Part shown: piece after piece, positions 26,603-34,565 of the stretch
How the letters are laid out: each line of letters begins with the position of its first letter
Numbering within the stretch: the first letter of the stretch is position 1
The notes under the pieces: model-generated
Databases searched by the model: none
What the model was told of the DNA's origin: nothing
What the model saw: only the letters and a program-made list of their open reading frames with translations
Assembly: GCA_030429205.1 (NCBI GenBank)
Contig: JAUICZ010000001.1
Span: 1,912,806-1,976,805, forward strand
Reading direction: 5' to 3'
DNA length: 64,000 nucleotides
Source: Bacteroidia bacterium
Lineage (GTDB): Bacteria; Bacteroidota; Bacteroidia; Chitinophagales; Chitinophagaceae
Made by a program: the position numbers and the translations under genes

Positions 26603-29600
26603 CCAATCACGTATCTGAATTTAAAGTAGTCCGGATTTGCATTTGGCGGCCTGTTGACCCATGCGGGAACATCAAACCTAATAGTCAACGGATGAGCTTC
26701 TGAGAACCTCCACCACTTTTTAATAGTTGCCGCTACCCCTAAGCCTGCGTCAAGCCTTACTGAACTCCACATTGTAGTAGGGATGATATTCCAGTAATTA
26801 TTCAAGTTTGGAACCTGACTTAATTCAATAATACCTGCATCCGCAAACAAGTATGCATCTAGGTGCAACCATTTGCGTGTGAATTTTGGTTTTAGCTTTA
26901 TGTAGTTATCAAACTCTATTTCAACATTGGTAGATACCCCGCTTCGTCCTTTATATCCTATTAATAGCTGTCCATTTCTTTGTTCTGCAATCAGGTAGCC
27001 TGCATATCCTCTCAAGTTCAAACCTCCGCCCATATGAAAATGGTTGGTTTCAGTTTGGTTGATGGTACGCCAATCGTCAGGAACAAAACCTTGGCTGCGC
27101 GTGTATTTGTTATCCATTAGTTGCTCCGGGTTAGCGCCAGCCAGCCATAAAGCACTCTCATATGGTATTACAGACCCGGTACCATAGCGTGCAAACAAAC
27201 GTGTTTTAATATCCAGCTTGTGTACTTTATAATAATCTTGCGCTGTAAGCTGCAAGAAGCTGTAATTAAAATCGTTGGCGCTGTTTCCTGTAAAGAATGG
27301 GGCTCTGGCCGTTATATTATAAATGCCCCTGCCACCTGTATACTTAGCTGTGTGTGTCCACGATATATTGATGGATGAATTAGGGCGCGCTTTCATACTG
27401 CTCCATTCATTATTATATATCAGGTAGTCGCGATCGTAGTTCACGTTGCGCCACATGGTTTGAGCATAAACACGTAAAGTATTGTGTTTGTCTTTCTCCC
27501 ATTGTACACCACCTCTGTGGTACCACAGCCCATCCAGTAACTTGGAGTTTACCTGTAGTTTAAATTTAGGCGTAAACCTGCTGAACGGACTTTCGTAAGC
27601 TATATTGTAATTGACTGGTACGTGCCTGTTATACCAGTTTTCGTAATCGTAAACTTTAAATGTATCGTACTGGCCTACGTGTGTATTAAACCATACTGAT
27701 GCATGCAGCTTGTGCATCGTGTTTAGGTAATTGGCATTAATGGTAACGCCTGCTTTTATACCATCTATTGGGTTCCACCATAGGTCAGGACGAATATATC
27801 CACGATGATGTTTGTGATCTGATGGCTTTCTGTATCCAAAATCTGGTTTTACAATTACCGCTTTGGGAGACAGTGGCAGCCCTTTTGTTTTGTAATTATC
27901 TACAGCGTATATGTCTGCCAGTCTGTACGACGTATCAATCTGTACATTTTTTATGCCTGATGGTACTTGTATATGAGCATCGTATGTTTTGTTCCAACTG
28001 CCCCATCCATACCACTTATTTAGTATCTTGCCGTCAAACTCCTTCTCAAACCAAGTGTTAGGAATATGGAAATTGTGCACGCTGCCATCCTTTGCAAATA
28101 CGGTGAAATCTATAGGCATTTGCATTTCTCCATTACGCTTGAATGTTACGGAGAAACTATCATTGCCTTTTAGTCTTTTAATTCCTGTTATGCCATAATC
28201 AAGTCTTTTAGTAGTTTCCAGCCATTGATCAAAGAACCAGTTTAGATCAACATGAGTATAGTTGATGATAGAGCGGCGAAAGTCGTTGAAATATGGATGA
28301 GCAAAACGCCATTGGTGAAAATAATGCCTCAACGCATTTTGAAACAATGTATCGCCCAGCACATACTGTAAGCTATACAGCATCGTTGCTGTTTTGTAAT
28401 ACACCATTCCATATCCACCTTCGTGATGCAGTGCGTCATTAAAGTCGTTTGAGTGTGTGTTTAGAGGTTTCTCATTTCCGTTAAGTGCTGTACTTATATA
28501 ACGGTTATACACACGTAGGTCTCTGTATGTAGTAGCATTGTATACAGACTTTTGAGATAGCTTTTTAGGCTCCTTTCTAACCAGATCTCCTTCCAGTTTC
28601 GTTAACCCCCAGGCCGTTAAAAATTGTGTAAACCCTTCGTCCAGCGATGCACGATAAGTTTCATTATTACCAACCATGCCGTAGAACCAGTTATGCCCGA
28701 TCTCGTGTACGAACAACCCCTTGAATCCCGGGTAGCTTCCACCATCCAGTGTTATCATAGGGTATTCCATACCATCAGCAGCATCGGCAGCTACCATTTT
28801 AGGATATTGATACATGCCTATGTCTTCTGAAAATGTTTTGATGATCTTAGCTACATAATCAGCAGACTGTTGCCAGCCTCTAGCGTGTGGTTCTTGTACA
28901 ATACCCACACATTCAATGCCATTCCAGTACTCTGTGTCCAGTCTGTAAGACGGGTCTGCCGTAAATGCAAAGTCGTGCACGTTGTTAGCACGAAACTTCC
29001 ATGTTTTGCGCTGGCCTTTTACATACGGAGTAATTATAGACGGTGGTTCATTCCATTTTTTGTCTTTAAAGTTTTTTACATCCAGTTGTTCTCGAAGGTC
29101 TTTAGGCAATACTTCTTCTCTATTAAGCAATGCGCCGGTGGCTTCTACAACATAGTTCGATGGGAAATTCAACGATACGTCGTAACTACCAAAGTCTGCA
29201 TAGAACTCCTTGTTTAAATGCTGATAGGTATCCCAACCAAACTTTCTGTCGTAAACACACATTTTAGGAAACCATTGCACACCATTGTAGTGCATTTGCC
29301 CCCATGCATCGTACATTTTCATACGGCGGCGCGTGGCACCTTTATCCCAGTAAGTAGTAAAGTCTATTGAGAATGTGGTTTTGTGGTTGGGGTATAGTGG
29401 TTCTGGCAGGTACACTTTTAGTATAGTGTTGTCCAGCTCTATTTCTACATTTTTGCCATCTACTTCAAGCTGCTCTATCACACAGCCAAGTCCTTGTTCT
29501 TCATATTCGCCCAAACGTGGTTTTACATGTTGAGACCTTTCCAGCTTGTGCAGGTAAGAACCTTTTACAAAAGCGTTTTGCCACAAGTGGAAATACACGT

Positions 29601-29850
29601 AGTTTAGTGTGTCCGGAGAGTTGTTGTAGTAGAATAAGGTTTGTTTACCTTCTATTTTATGTTGTTCCTCATCAATTTTTGCATCTATTTTGTAATGCAC
29701 GTCTTGCTGCCAGTATGCGGCATCGGGTTTTCTGTTCTTCCAGTACAGGGCGTTTTCCTTACTGCGGTAAGGAACATCGTTCATGCTTTTTTGTGCAATG
29801 GTTTCTATGCTGATTAGGCATAGTGCTAAAAACAGACAGTAATTTCTCAT
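26584..29850 (-). CDS. M1-family metallopeptidase with C-terminal barrel-like region
   Basis: From the ATG at 29850 the protein is 1088 residues, with a signal peptide ending in TIAQ. The N-terminal 600 residues are an M1 (gluzincin) aminopeptidase-type catalytic region: GMEYP (360-364, in place of GAMEN), HEIGH (382-386) and the third zinc ligand Glu405 in LDEGFTQ, correctly spaced 18 residues after the motif. Residues from about 660 are rich in alternating aromatic strands (YKVHKLDIKTRLFARYG, YLFADAG), and the chain ends FRYVIGINRAF with a terminal Phe, as outer-membrane barrels do. It could therefore be a surface- or periplasm-facing peptidase tethered by its own barrel. It is divergent from the YegP gene. 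Confidence 0.88.
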   Translation of the reverse strand: MRNYCLFLALCLISIETIAQKSMNDVPYRSKENALYWKNRKPDAAYWQQDVHYKIDAKIDEEQHKIEGKQTLFYYNNSPDTLNYVYFHLWQNAFVKGSYLHKLERSQHVKPRLGEYEEQGLGCVIEQLEVDGKNVEIELDNTILKVYLPEPLYPNHKTTFSIDFTTYWDKGATRRRMKMYDAWGQMHYNGVQWFPKMCVYDRKFGWDTYQHLNKEFYADFGSYDVSLNFPSNYVVEATGALLNREEVLPKDLREQLDVKNFKDKKWNEPPSIITPYVKGQRKTWKFRANNVHDFAFTADPSYRLDTEYWNGIECVGIVQEPHARGWQQSADYVAKIIKTFSEDIGMYQYPKMVAADAADGMEYPMITLDGGSYPGFKGLFVHEIGHNWFYGMVGNNETYRASLDEGFTQFLTAWGLTKLEGDLVRKEPKKLSQKSVYNATTYRDLRVYNRYISTALNGNEKPLNTHSNDFNDALHHEGGYGMVYYKTATMLYSLQYVLGDTLFQNALRHYFHQWRFAHPYFNDFRRSIINYTHVDLNWFFDQWLETTKRLDYGITGIKRLKGNDSFSVTFKRNGEMQMPIDFTVFAKDGSVHNFHIPNTWFEKEFDGKILNKWYGWGSWNKTYDAHIQVPSGIKNVQIDTSYRLADIYAVDNYKTKGLPLSPKAVIVKPDFGYRKPSDHKHHRGYIRPDLWWNPIDGIKAGVTINANYLNTMHKLHASVWFNTHVGQYDTFKVYDYENWYNRHVPVNYNIAYESPFSRFTPKFKLQVNSKLLDGLWYHRGGVQWEKDKHNTLRVYAQTMWRNVNYDRDYLIYNNEWSSMKARPNSSINISWTHTAKYTGGRGIYNITARAPFFTGNSANDFNYSFLQLTAQDYYKVHKLDIKTRLFARYGTGSVIPYESALWLAGANPEQLMDNKYTRSQGFVPDDWRTINQTETNHFHMGGGLNLRGYAGYLIAEQRNGQLLIGYKGRSGVSTNVEIEFDNYIKLKPKFTRKWLHLDAYLFADAGIIELSQVPNLNNYWNIIPTTMWSSVRLDAGLGVAATIKKWWRFSEAHPLTIRFDVPAWVNRPPNANPDYFKFRYVIGINRAF

Positions 29851-30014
29851 AGATATTTTAACCATAAACCGTGAAAATACGAATTAGTTTATTGCCCCAG
29901 TAATGCAAAAAGGGGGATTTATCGCATAAAATTAACTTCGGCTATACTATGTTGCTAAGCCATTTTTTATATATTGGAAGTTGAATATCGATTATCACAA
30001 AACAATTCTATACA

Positions 30015-30347
30015 ATGGGAAAATTTGTAATCAGCAAGCGCAAAAACGGAGAGTTCCAGTTTAACCTGAAAGCTAGTAACGGACAAGTAATTTTGGCCAG
30101 CGAAGGTTACACCACGAAAGCAGCTTGTAAGAATGGTATTGAAAGTGTTATGAAGAATAGCACTGAAGATAAACGCTTTGATCGTAAGAAATCTAAAAAC
30201 GGTAAAAGTTATTTCAACTTAAAGGCAGGTAACGGACAGATCATTGGTACCAGTGAAATGTACGAAACCGAGAAAGCAATGGAAAACGGAATAGCCAGTG
30301 TAGGTAAAAATGCACCCGGCGCGAAAGTAGAAGATGAAACTGCTTAA
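30015..30347 (+). CDS. YegP/DUF1508 family protein (tandem repeat)
   Basis: The 110-residue protein consists of two copies of the DUF1508 unit: KFVISKRKNGEFQFNLKASN with GYTTKAACKNGIESV, then DRKKSKNGKSYFNLKAGN with YETEKAMENGIASV. Proteins of this family (E. coli YegP) fold as two beta-beta-alpha-beta repeats. Their function is not established. It is a stand-alone gene divergent from the M1 peptidase gene and is followed by a terminator. The C-terminus is Ala/acidic. Confidence 0.9.
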   Translation: MGKFVISKRKNGEFQFNLKASNGQVILASEGYTTKAACKNGIESVMKNSTEDKRFDRKKSKNGKSYFNLKAGNGQIIGTSEMYETEKAMENGIASVGKNAPGAKVEDETA

Positions 30348-30370
30348 ACTGTAAAAAACATTTTACTTTT

Positions 30371-30400
30371 AAAGTGCCTGTATTGAACGGGCACTTTTTT
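30371..30400 (+). terminator. intrinsic terminator after yegP-like gene
   Basis: The stem aaagtgcc/ggcacttt (8 bp, 11-base loop) is followed by a T-run, 23 bases after the stop. Confidence 0.8.
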
Positions 30401-30484
30401 ATGTATATGGTGTTCGTAATAGTACGTCATTTAAAAATCTTTAAAATCCGCTGGGGTTTCTTTGATTGATATCAATAAAGAATA

Positions 30485-30492
30485 TATCTTTG
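30485..30492 (+). promoter_or_regulatory. putative -7 element with structured leader downstream
   Basis: TATCTTTG matches TAnnTTTG. The leader of about 90 nt to the start at 30587 contains two inverted repeats: cccctt/aagggg at 30494-30507 and ttttgtg/cacaaaa at 30530-30547. Confidence 0.5.
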
Positions 30493-30586
30493 CCCCTTTT
30501 AAGGGGAGAAGAGCTGGCTACAATGGCCATTTTGTGCTTGCACAAAAGAGATTGATAAACATCTTTTTATAGTGTAAGTGCGTAGT

Positions 30587-31444
30587 ATGGAGTATATCAA
30601 AAAATCCGAATCACCAATCTCAAAAATTTGGAAAGTAGCTATAGGTAGCCCTAAAGAACTTTCCGGTACGAACCGTATTTTCAATACCGTTCTCATTATT
30701 ACAACACTTTTTCTGGTTTCTAGTGCTATTGTAAATGTAGCTGCAGGTTTAAAAGAGCCATTTCTTATTAACTCTATGTTGTTAGTAGTAGCAGCTATCC
30801 TGTATCATTTTTCCAGATTTAAAGGGGCGTATAAGGTATGTTTAGTAGTGTATGCTGTATGTTGTTACATAGCCGTTATTTCTACATTTATTTTTAATGA
30901 CGGCACAAAAGGGCCGGTGCTCTTTTTGTCTTTTCTAAGTTTTCTTTTACTGATATCAATTACGCCGCAGAAGCAGCATTTAATATGGACGTCTTTGCAT
31001 GTAGTTGTTGGCTTTGGCTTGATTTATATGGAGTATGTTCATCCTGAATTTGTTCGGGTACACTACGATTTTGAGTTAAACAGGTTTACTGATATTGCTT
31101 TGACCTATGTGGTCTGCTTGCTGTTTATTTATCTGATCACTATCCACTTGCGAAGAAATTATGAAAAAGAAAAAAAGCTTGCTCAGAAAAGAGCTTCGTT
31201 AATGCGCTTAAGGTCTGTATTGATAGGTAAACAAAACAAACAATTAAGGGAGATCGCATGGATACAATCTCATAAAGTAAGAGGCAAAGTTGCTACAATA
31301 ATGGGGCTGATAGCCTTAATGAATGAAGATGATGTGCAAGATCCGATAAACGAGAAAGTGCTGAAGGGAGTAAAGTCTGCATCAATAGAGCTGGACGAGA
31401 TTATCAAGGATATTAACGACCTCACCAGCCCATTCAAAAAGTAG
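30587..31444 (+). CDS. membrane sensor with histidine-kinase-like DHp helix but no ATPase domain
   Basis: The protein is 285 residues from the ATG at 30587 (a GTG at 30578 is 3 codons earlier). It has about six membrane helices (residues 35-200), a coiled-coil linker (LRRNYEKEKKLAQKRASLMRL) and a dimerisation/phosphoacceptor-like hairpin with WIQSHKVRGKVATIMGL. In ordinary kinases this is followed by an HATPase domain with N, G1 and G2 boxes; here the chain ends at NDLTSPFKK and the next gene converges 6 bases later. It could accept phosphate from another kinase or act as a signalling scaffold. The hairpin carries Lys after His where most kinases have Glu. Confidence 0.75.
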   Translation: MEYIKKSESPISKIWKVAIGSPKELSGTNRIFNTVLIITTLFLVSSAIVNVAAGLKEPFLINSMLLVVAAILYHFSRFKGAYKVCLVVYAVCCYIAVISTFIFNDGTKGPVLFLSFLSFLLLISITPQKQHLIWTSLHVVVGFGLIYMEYVHPEFVRVHYDFELNRFTDIALTYVVCLLFIYLITIHLRRNYEKEKKLAQKRASLMRLRSVLIGKQNKQLREIAWIQSHKVRGKVATIMGLIALMNEDDVQDPINEKVLKGVKSASIELDEIIKDINDLTSPFKK

Positions 31445-31450
31445 TATCAG

Positions 31451-32389
31451 CTATTTCAATAAAAAAGTAGCTACATCATTAGTCCAATCAACTAAATGCT
31501 CTTTTAAAAAGTTTACGTGACCAGATCTGGGGTATATAGCTACCTGTTTATTGCCGGGTATATTGTTCGCTATTGCATCTATTTCACTCTGCATTACTCT
31601 TTTGTCTTTTGCTCCATACATAATAAGTGTGGGGCAATGAATAGATTTCGCATACTCTGTGGGTTGGTGTCCGAACCCCCAGAATCCATATTGCATGCCT
31701 CCCCAAAAAACAACGAGCTGCGCCATGGGAAAGTAAGGTGCTTTAACCAGATCGAATCTATTAGTTACGGCTTTGTATAAACTGCCAAATGGTGCTTCTA
31801 TAATTAATTTATCAGGCTTTATGTTGTAGTCCTGTATCGCCTTCATAGCAGCAGCAGCACCCATAGAAATACCATAAATGATAATGTTTTCTGTTTTTTT
31901 GTTCACCAGATAGTTGTAGCAATCTCTCACATTCTGCGCTTCAAGATATCCAATTGTTACTTGGTTGCCTTCGCTTTCGCCTGCTCCCATTTGGTCTACC
32001 AGCATTGTATTGTAGCCCATTTTTCTGATGAGTGCAGCACGTTTTAATAGTTTAGATTTTTCGCCTTTGTATCCATGAAACATTAATACTGTACCCTTAG
32101 GGCTGTCCGCTTCTATCATCCATGCAGTAAGCTTTACATTGCTATTGATGTTGATGGTTTGGTATGCTACTTCAGGTAAAACACCTGTTGTAGGTCTTGG
32201 ATTAGGAATGCCCAAAAATCCATATTTGATTTTATCTGCTATACCTACACGTTCATATTTAATACGCGGTGTGTGCTCGTCTGTAAAGTGGGTAAAATGC
32301 CAGGCATGGTTGAAGGCTATAATGTTTACCAGTAGTATTATGATGATGCTGATGTAGCCAATTCTTTTGAATACTTTTCTGCGAGACAT
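31451..32389 (-). CDS. membrane-anchored alpha/beta hydrolase
   Basis: The 312-residue protein has an N-terminal membrane anchor (about residues 10-30). The alpha/beta-hydrolase core has VLMFHGYKGEKS as the oxyanion-side loop, nucleophile elbow YGISMGA (GxSxG), a late Asp in MYGAKDKRV and catalytic His in YPRSGHVNF, so the triad appears complete. The type with HGYKGEKSKL and MGYNTMLVDQMGAGESEG resembles BEM46/YfhR-like serine hydrolases of unknown substrate. It is convergent with the sensor gene and divergent from hpf. Confidence 0.85.
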   Translation of the reverse strand: MSRRKVFKRIGYISIIIILLVNIIAFNHAWHFTHFTDEHTPRIKYERVGIADKIKYGFLGIPNPRPTTGVLPEVAYQTININSNVKLTAWMIEADSPKGTVLMFHGYKGEKSKLLKRAALIRKMGYNTMLVDQMGAGESEGNQVTIGYLEAQNVRDCYNYLVNKKTENIIIYGISMGAAAAMKAIQDYNIKPDKLIIEAPFGSLYKAVTNRFDLVKAPYFPMAQLVVFWGGMQYGFWGFGHQPTEYAKSIHCPTLIMYGAKDKRVMQSEIDAIANNIPGNKQVAIYPRSGHVNFLKEHLVDWTNDVATFLLK

Positions 32390-32466
32390 ATACTCGGCAA
32401 AATAATGTATTGTACTATAGTAAATGTTTTGTGTAAGTAAGTTTCACAAAAGTGTAACAGCTTGCT

Positions 32467-32474
32467 TATTTTTG
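32467..32474 (+). promoter_or_regulatory. putative -7 promoter element of hpf
   Basis: TATTTTTG matches TAnnTTTG, 26 bases upstream of the hpf ATG. Confidence 0.5.
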
Positions 32475-32500
32475 CGGAACATTTATAAATAATCAAAAAC

Positions 32501-32785
32501 ATGGAAGTAATTATAAAGTCAGTTGACTTTACTGCAGGTCCTGAGTTAGAAGGTTTCATTTCAGAAAAATTAAGTAAGCTGGATAAGCTTGATGATGGTA
32601 TCATCAGAGCAAGAGTTACATTGCATAAAGGACAAGAATCTGTAGATAACTGTCATTGTGATGTTCGTTTAGAGGTACCGGGCAACGATCATATCGTAAA
32701 AAAATCACACTCGTCTTTTGAAGGTGCTGCACTTGCTGTAGTAGATACATTGCAAGATGTGATCAAGAAACATAAGGATAGGTAA
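32501..32785 (+). CDS. hpf: ribosome hibernation-promoting factor HPF/RaiA, short form
   Basis: The protein binds the small ribosomal subunit and silences idle ribosomes in stationary phase. The 94-residue protein has the single-domain beta-alpha-beta-beta-beta-alpha pattern of short HPF/YfiA: VIIKSVDFTAGPELEGFISEKL, ARVTLHKG, CDVRLEVPGNDHIVKK and the final helix EGAALAVVDTLQDVIKKHKDR. There is no C-terminal dimerisation domain, so it is not the long HPF. Its stop codon (TAA, 32783-32785) abuts the ATG of the next methyltransferase gene with no gap. Confidence 0.9.
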   Translation: MEVIIKSVDFTAGPELEGFISEKLSKLDKLDDGIIRARVTLHKGQESVDNCHCDVRLEVPGNDHIVKKSHSSFEGAALAVVDTLQDVIKKHKDR

Positions 32786-33451
32786 ATGTCTGAAGTAAAG
32801 AAACTTTTTGATAGTTGGGCAGGCACAGAGCGTGGTGAGCGTATGGCGCTGGGGCACGATGTGCTTGTTCAGCACATCCTTGATTTGTGGAAAGGGCAGG
32901 ATGTTGACCATTTGCTGGATGTTGGCTGTGGTAATGGCAGAGCTTTGTATTTGGCTCAGCAGGTAGGCGCAAAGCAGCTGGCAGGTATAGACCTGAGCGA
33001 TAAGATGATTGCTGAGGCTAAAAAGAAATTGCCCGATGCTACACTGGTAAATGCCGGTATGGATGATTTGAGTAACTGGAGTGATAATACATTCTCGCAT
33101 ATCATTTCAATAGAAGCACTATACTATTTATTAGATCCATTGCCTGCTATAAAAGAAATGGCCAGGGTTTTAAAGCCAAATGGTAAAGTAGCAGTTGCTA
33201 TTGATTATTATACAGAGAGCAAAGCATCGCACGTATGGAAGGATGCTTTGGGTTTTGATATTGCCATGTTGAGTGCGGAAGAGTGGGTTAGTTTATTCCA
33301 TCAGGCAGGTTTGACTGATGTTAAAGCTTCAAGAATCAAACGTACAGAGGGTATTAAAACAAAAGAAGAGTTTGAAGCATCTTCTTTCTTTCCCAGCTAT
33401 GAGCTGTACGAAGACTATATTGCTTCAGGTGCTTTACTTCTGTCGAATTAA
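32786..33451 (+). CDS. class I SAM-dependent methyltransferase
   Basis: The 221-residue protein has a methyltransferase domain: motif I DHLLDVGCGNGRALYL, acidic motif II GIDLSDKMIAEAKK, motif III NAGMDDLSNWSDNTFSHI and MARVLKPNGKVAVAI. It resembles UbiE/methyltransferase-11 enzymes acting on small molecules; the substrate is unknown. It begins directly after the hpf stop codon, so it is very probably translated from the same mRNA. A link to ribosome hibernation is not shown by the sequence. Confidence 0.85.
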   Translation: MSEVKKLFDSWAGTERGERMALGHDVLVQHILDLWKGQDVDHLLDVGCGNGRALYLAQQVGAKQLAGIDLSDKMIAEAKKKLPDATLVNAGMDDLSNWSDNTFSHIISIEALYYLLDPLPAIKEMARVLKPNGKVAVAIDYYTESKASHVWKDALGFDIAMLSAEEWVSLFHQAGLTDVKASRIKRTEGIKTKEEFEASSFFPSYELYEDYIASGALLLSN

Positions 33452-33513
33452 TAGTAGTCTTCTAAGGTTAATATGTTAGTATCCCATCGTTATTTAATAA
33501 TGTATGCGTCTTT

Positions 33514-33780
33514 ATGCCTATCTTCATTATAAATGACAGGTTTATGGATGCTATGGCAATGGTTTTTTGGAAAATAAGAGAGATCAGTGAAAGGACTATG
33601 AGCCCGCGTCCTCAAATTGCTATTCAGGAGATCACAAGCGAATTGCTGTCTATTAGCGAAAAGGTTGTACCTGCATTGGACAAGCTAAAAATGATGCGAC
33701 TAATAGAAAATACCAAAATAAAATCACCATTCGTAAGGCTAACCTTATTGGGTACATCTGTTGTTAAGCATAATACATAA
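33514..33780 (+). CDS. small unknown protein, possibly winged-helix-like
   Basis: The 88-residue protein may also start at the internal ATG at 33544. The core from about residue 30 reads RPQIAIQEITSELLSISEKVVPALDKLKMMRLIEN and then a strand pair SPFVRLTLLGTSVV. That helix-helix-helix-strand order is compatible with a winged helix, but no family match is certain. There is no signal peptide. It lies downstream of the methyltransferase gene with a 62-base gap and may be independently expressed. It is convergent with the next gene. Confidence 0.5.
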   Translation: MPIFIINDRFMDAMAMVFWKIREISERTMSPRPQIAIQEITSELLSISEKVVPALDKLKMMRLIENTKIKSPFVRLTLLGTSVVKHNT

Positions 33781-33808
33781 ACACCTTCCTTTAGAAGGCA
33801 GTTGTCTG

Positions 33809-34405
33809 TTATTTCTTCTTGCCAACGAACCTTATTAGTTCAGCTGCTCCTTTATGGAAAGCTCCTTCATCCAAAAACTCTGTTAGTGTTTCAATATTAA
33901 GTTGTGTAAGAGCTGCAAAGTCTTTTTCTAACATCTCTTTGGTATAGAGCATATCTATATTCTTTGGTCCGCCGGATGGGTTGCCCAGCTGGTTGGGATT
34001 GAATGCTTCAATGATCAGTGTGCCGCCTGGTCTCAACCACTCAATCACTTTTTTGTGAAAGCTTACTCTGTCTGGTGGTGGTAAATGAAAAAACACTAAA
34101 GCAATAGCATCAAAACTTTCTTTATATGCAACAAAATCATTGCTATCTGCTAGTTGGTAGTTGAATATCACACCTAATGCAGCACTTTTTTGGGTGGCAT
34201 TTTCAATGGCTACCTTACTACTATCAAAAGCGGTTACATCCCAACCTTGCTGTGCTGCGTAAATCGCATTTCTTCCTTCGCCTTCGCCAGGTAGTAATAA
34301 TTTACCTGTTGGTATTTTATCCAGCTCTTGCTTGAAAAACACATTAGGCTTAGTGCCGTAAACGTCTTTCTGTTCTGTATAGCGTTCGTCCCAAAAGTTT
34401 TGCAT
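33809..34405 (-). CDS. TehB-like SAM-dependent methyltransferase
   Basis: The 198-residue protein begins MQNFWDERYTEQKDVYGTKPN, as in TehB/thiopurine-methyltransferase-like small enzymes. It has LLLPGEGEGRNAIYAAQQG as motif I (GEGEGRN typical of this group), VTAFDSSKVAIENA as motif II, and IALVFFHLPPPDR and WLRPGGTLIIEAFN later. Members methylate small nucleophiles, metalloid or thiol compounds. The gene stands alone. A -7 element lies only 4 bases from its start codon. Confidence 0.85.
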   Translation of the reverse strand: MQNFWDERYTEQKDVYGTKPNVFFKQELDKIPTGKLLLPGEGEGRNAIYAAQQGWDVTAFDSSKVAIENATQKSAALGVIFNYQLADSNDFVAYKESFDAIALVFFHLPPPDRVSFHKKVIEWLRPGGTLIIEAFNPNQLGNPSGGPKNIDMLYTKEMLEKDFAALTQLNIETLTEFLDEGAFHKGAAELIRFVGKKK

Positions 34406-34409
34406 TGCG

Positions 34410-34417
34410 CAAAGGTA
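34410..34417 (-). promoter_or_regulatory. putative -7 element of the TehB-like gene, next to its start
   Basis: On the minus strand this is TACCTTTG (TAnnTTTG), 4 bases from the ATG at 34405, implying a leaderless or nearly leaderless mRNA. Confidence 0.5.
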
Positions 34418-34565
34418 GGTAGATATTTAGATACCTATATTATATAAGAGTATAGCCTGTATTTATCGGCACTACTTTGGATGGTTGCAATGTTACTAAA
34501 TCTATATTGATTTAACATTTGTGATGTTTGTTTATATATTGAGCACTACTTTATATAAGTCCTTA

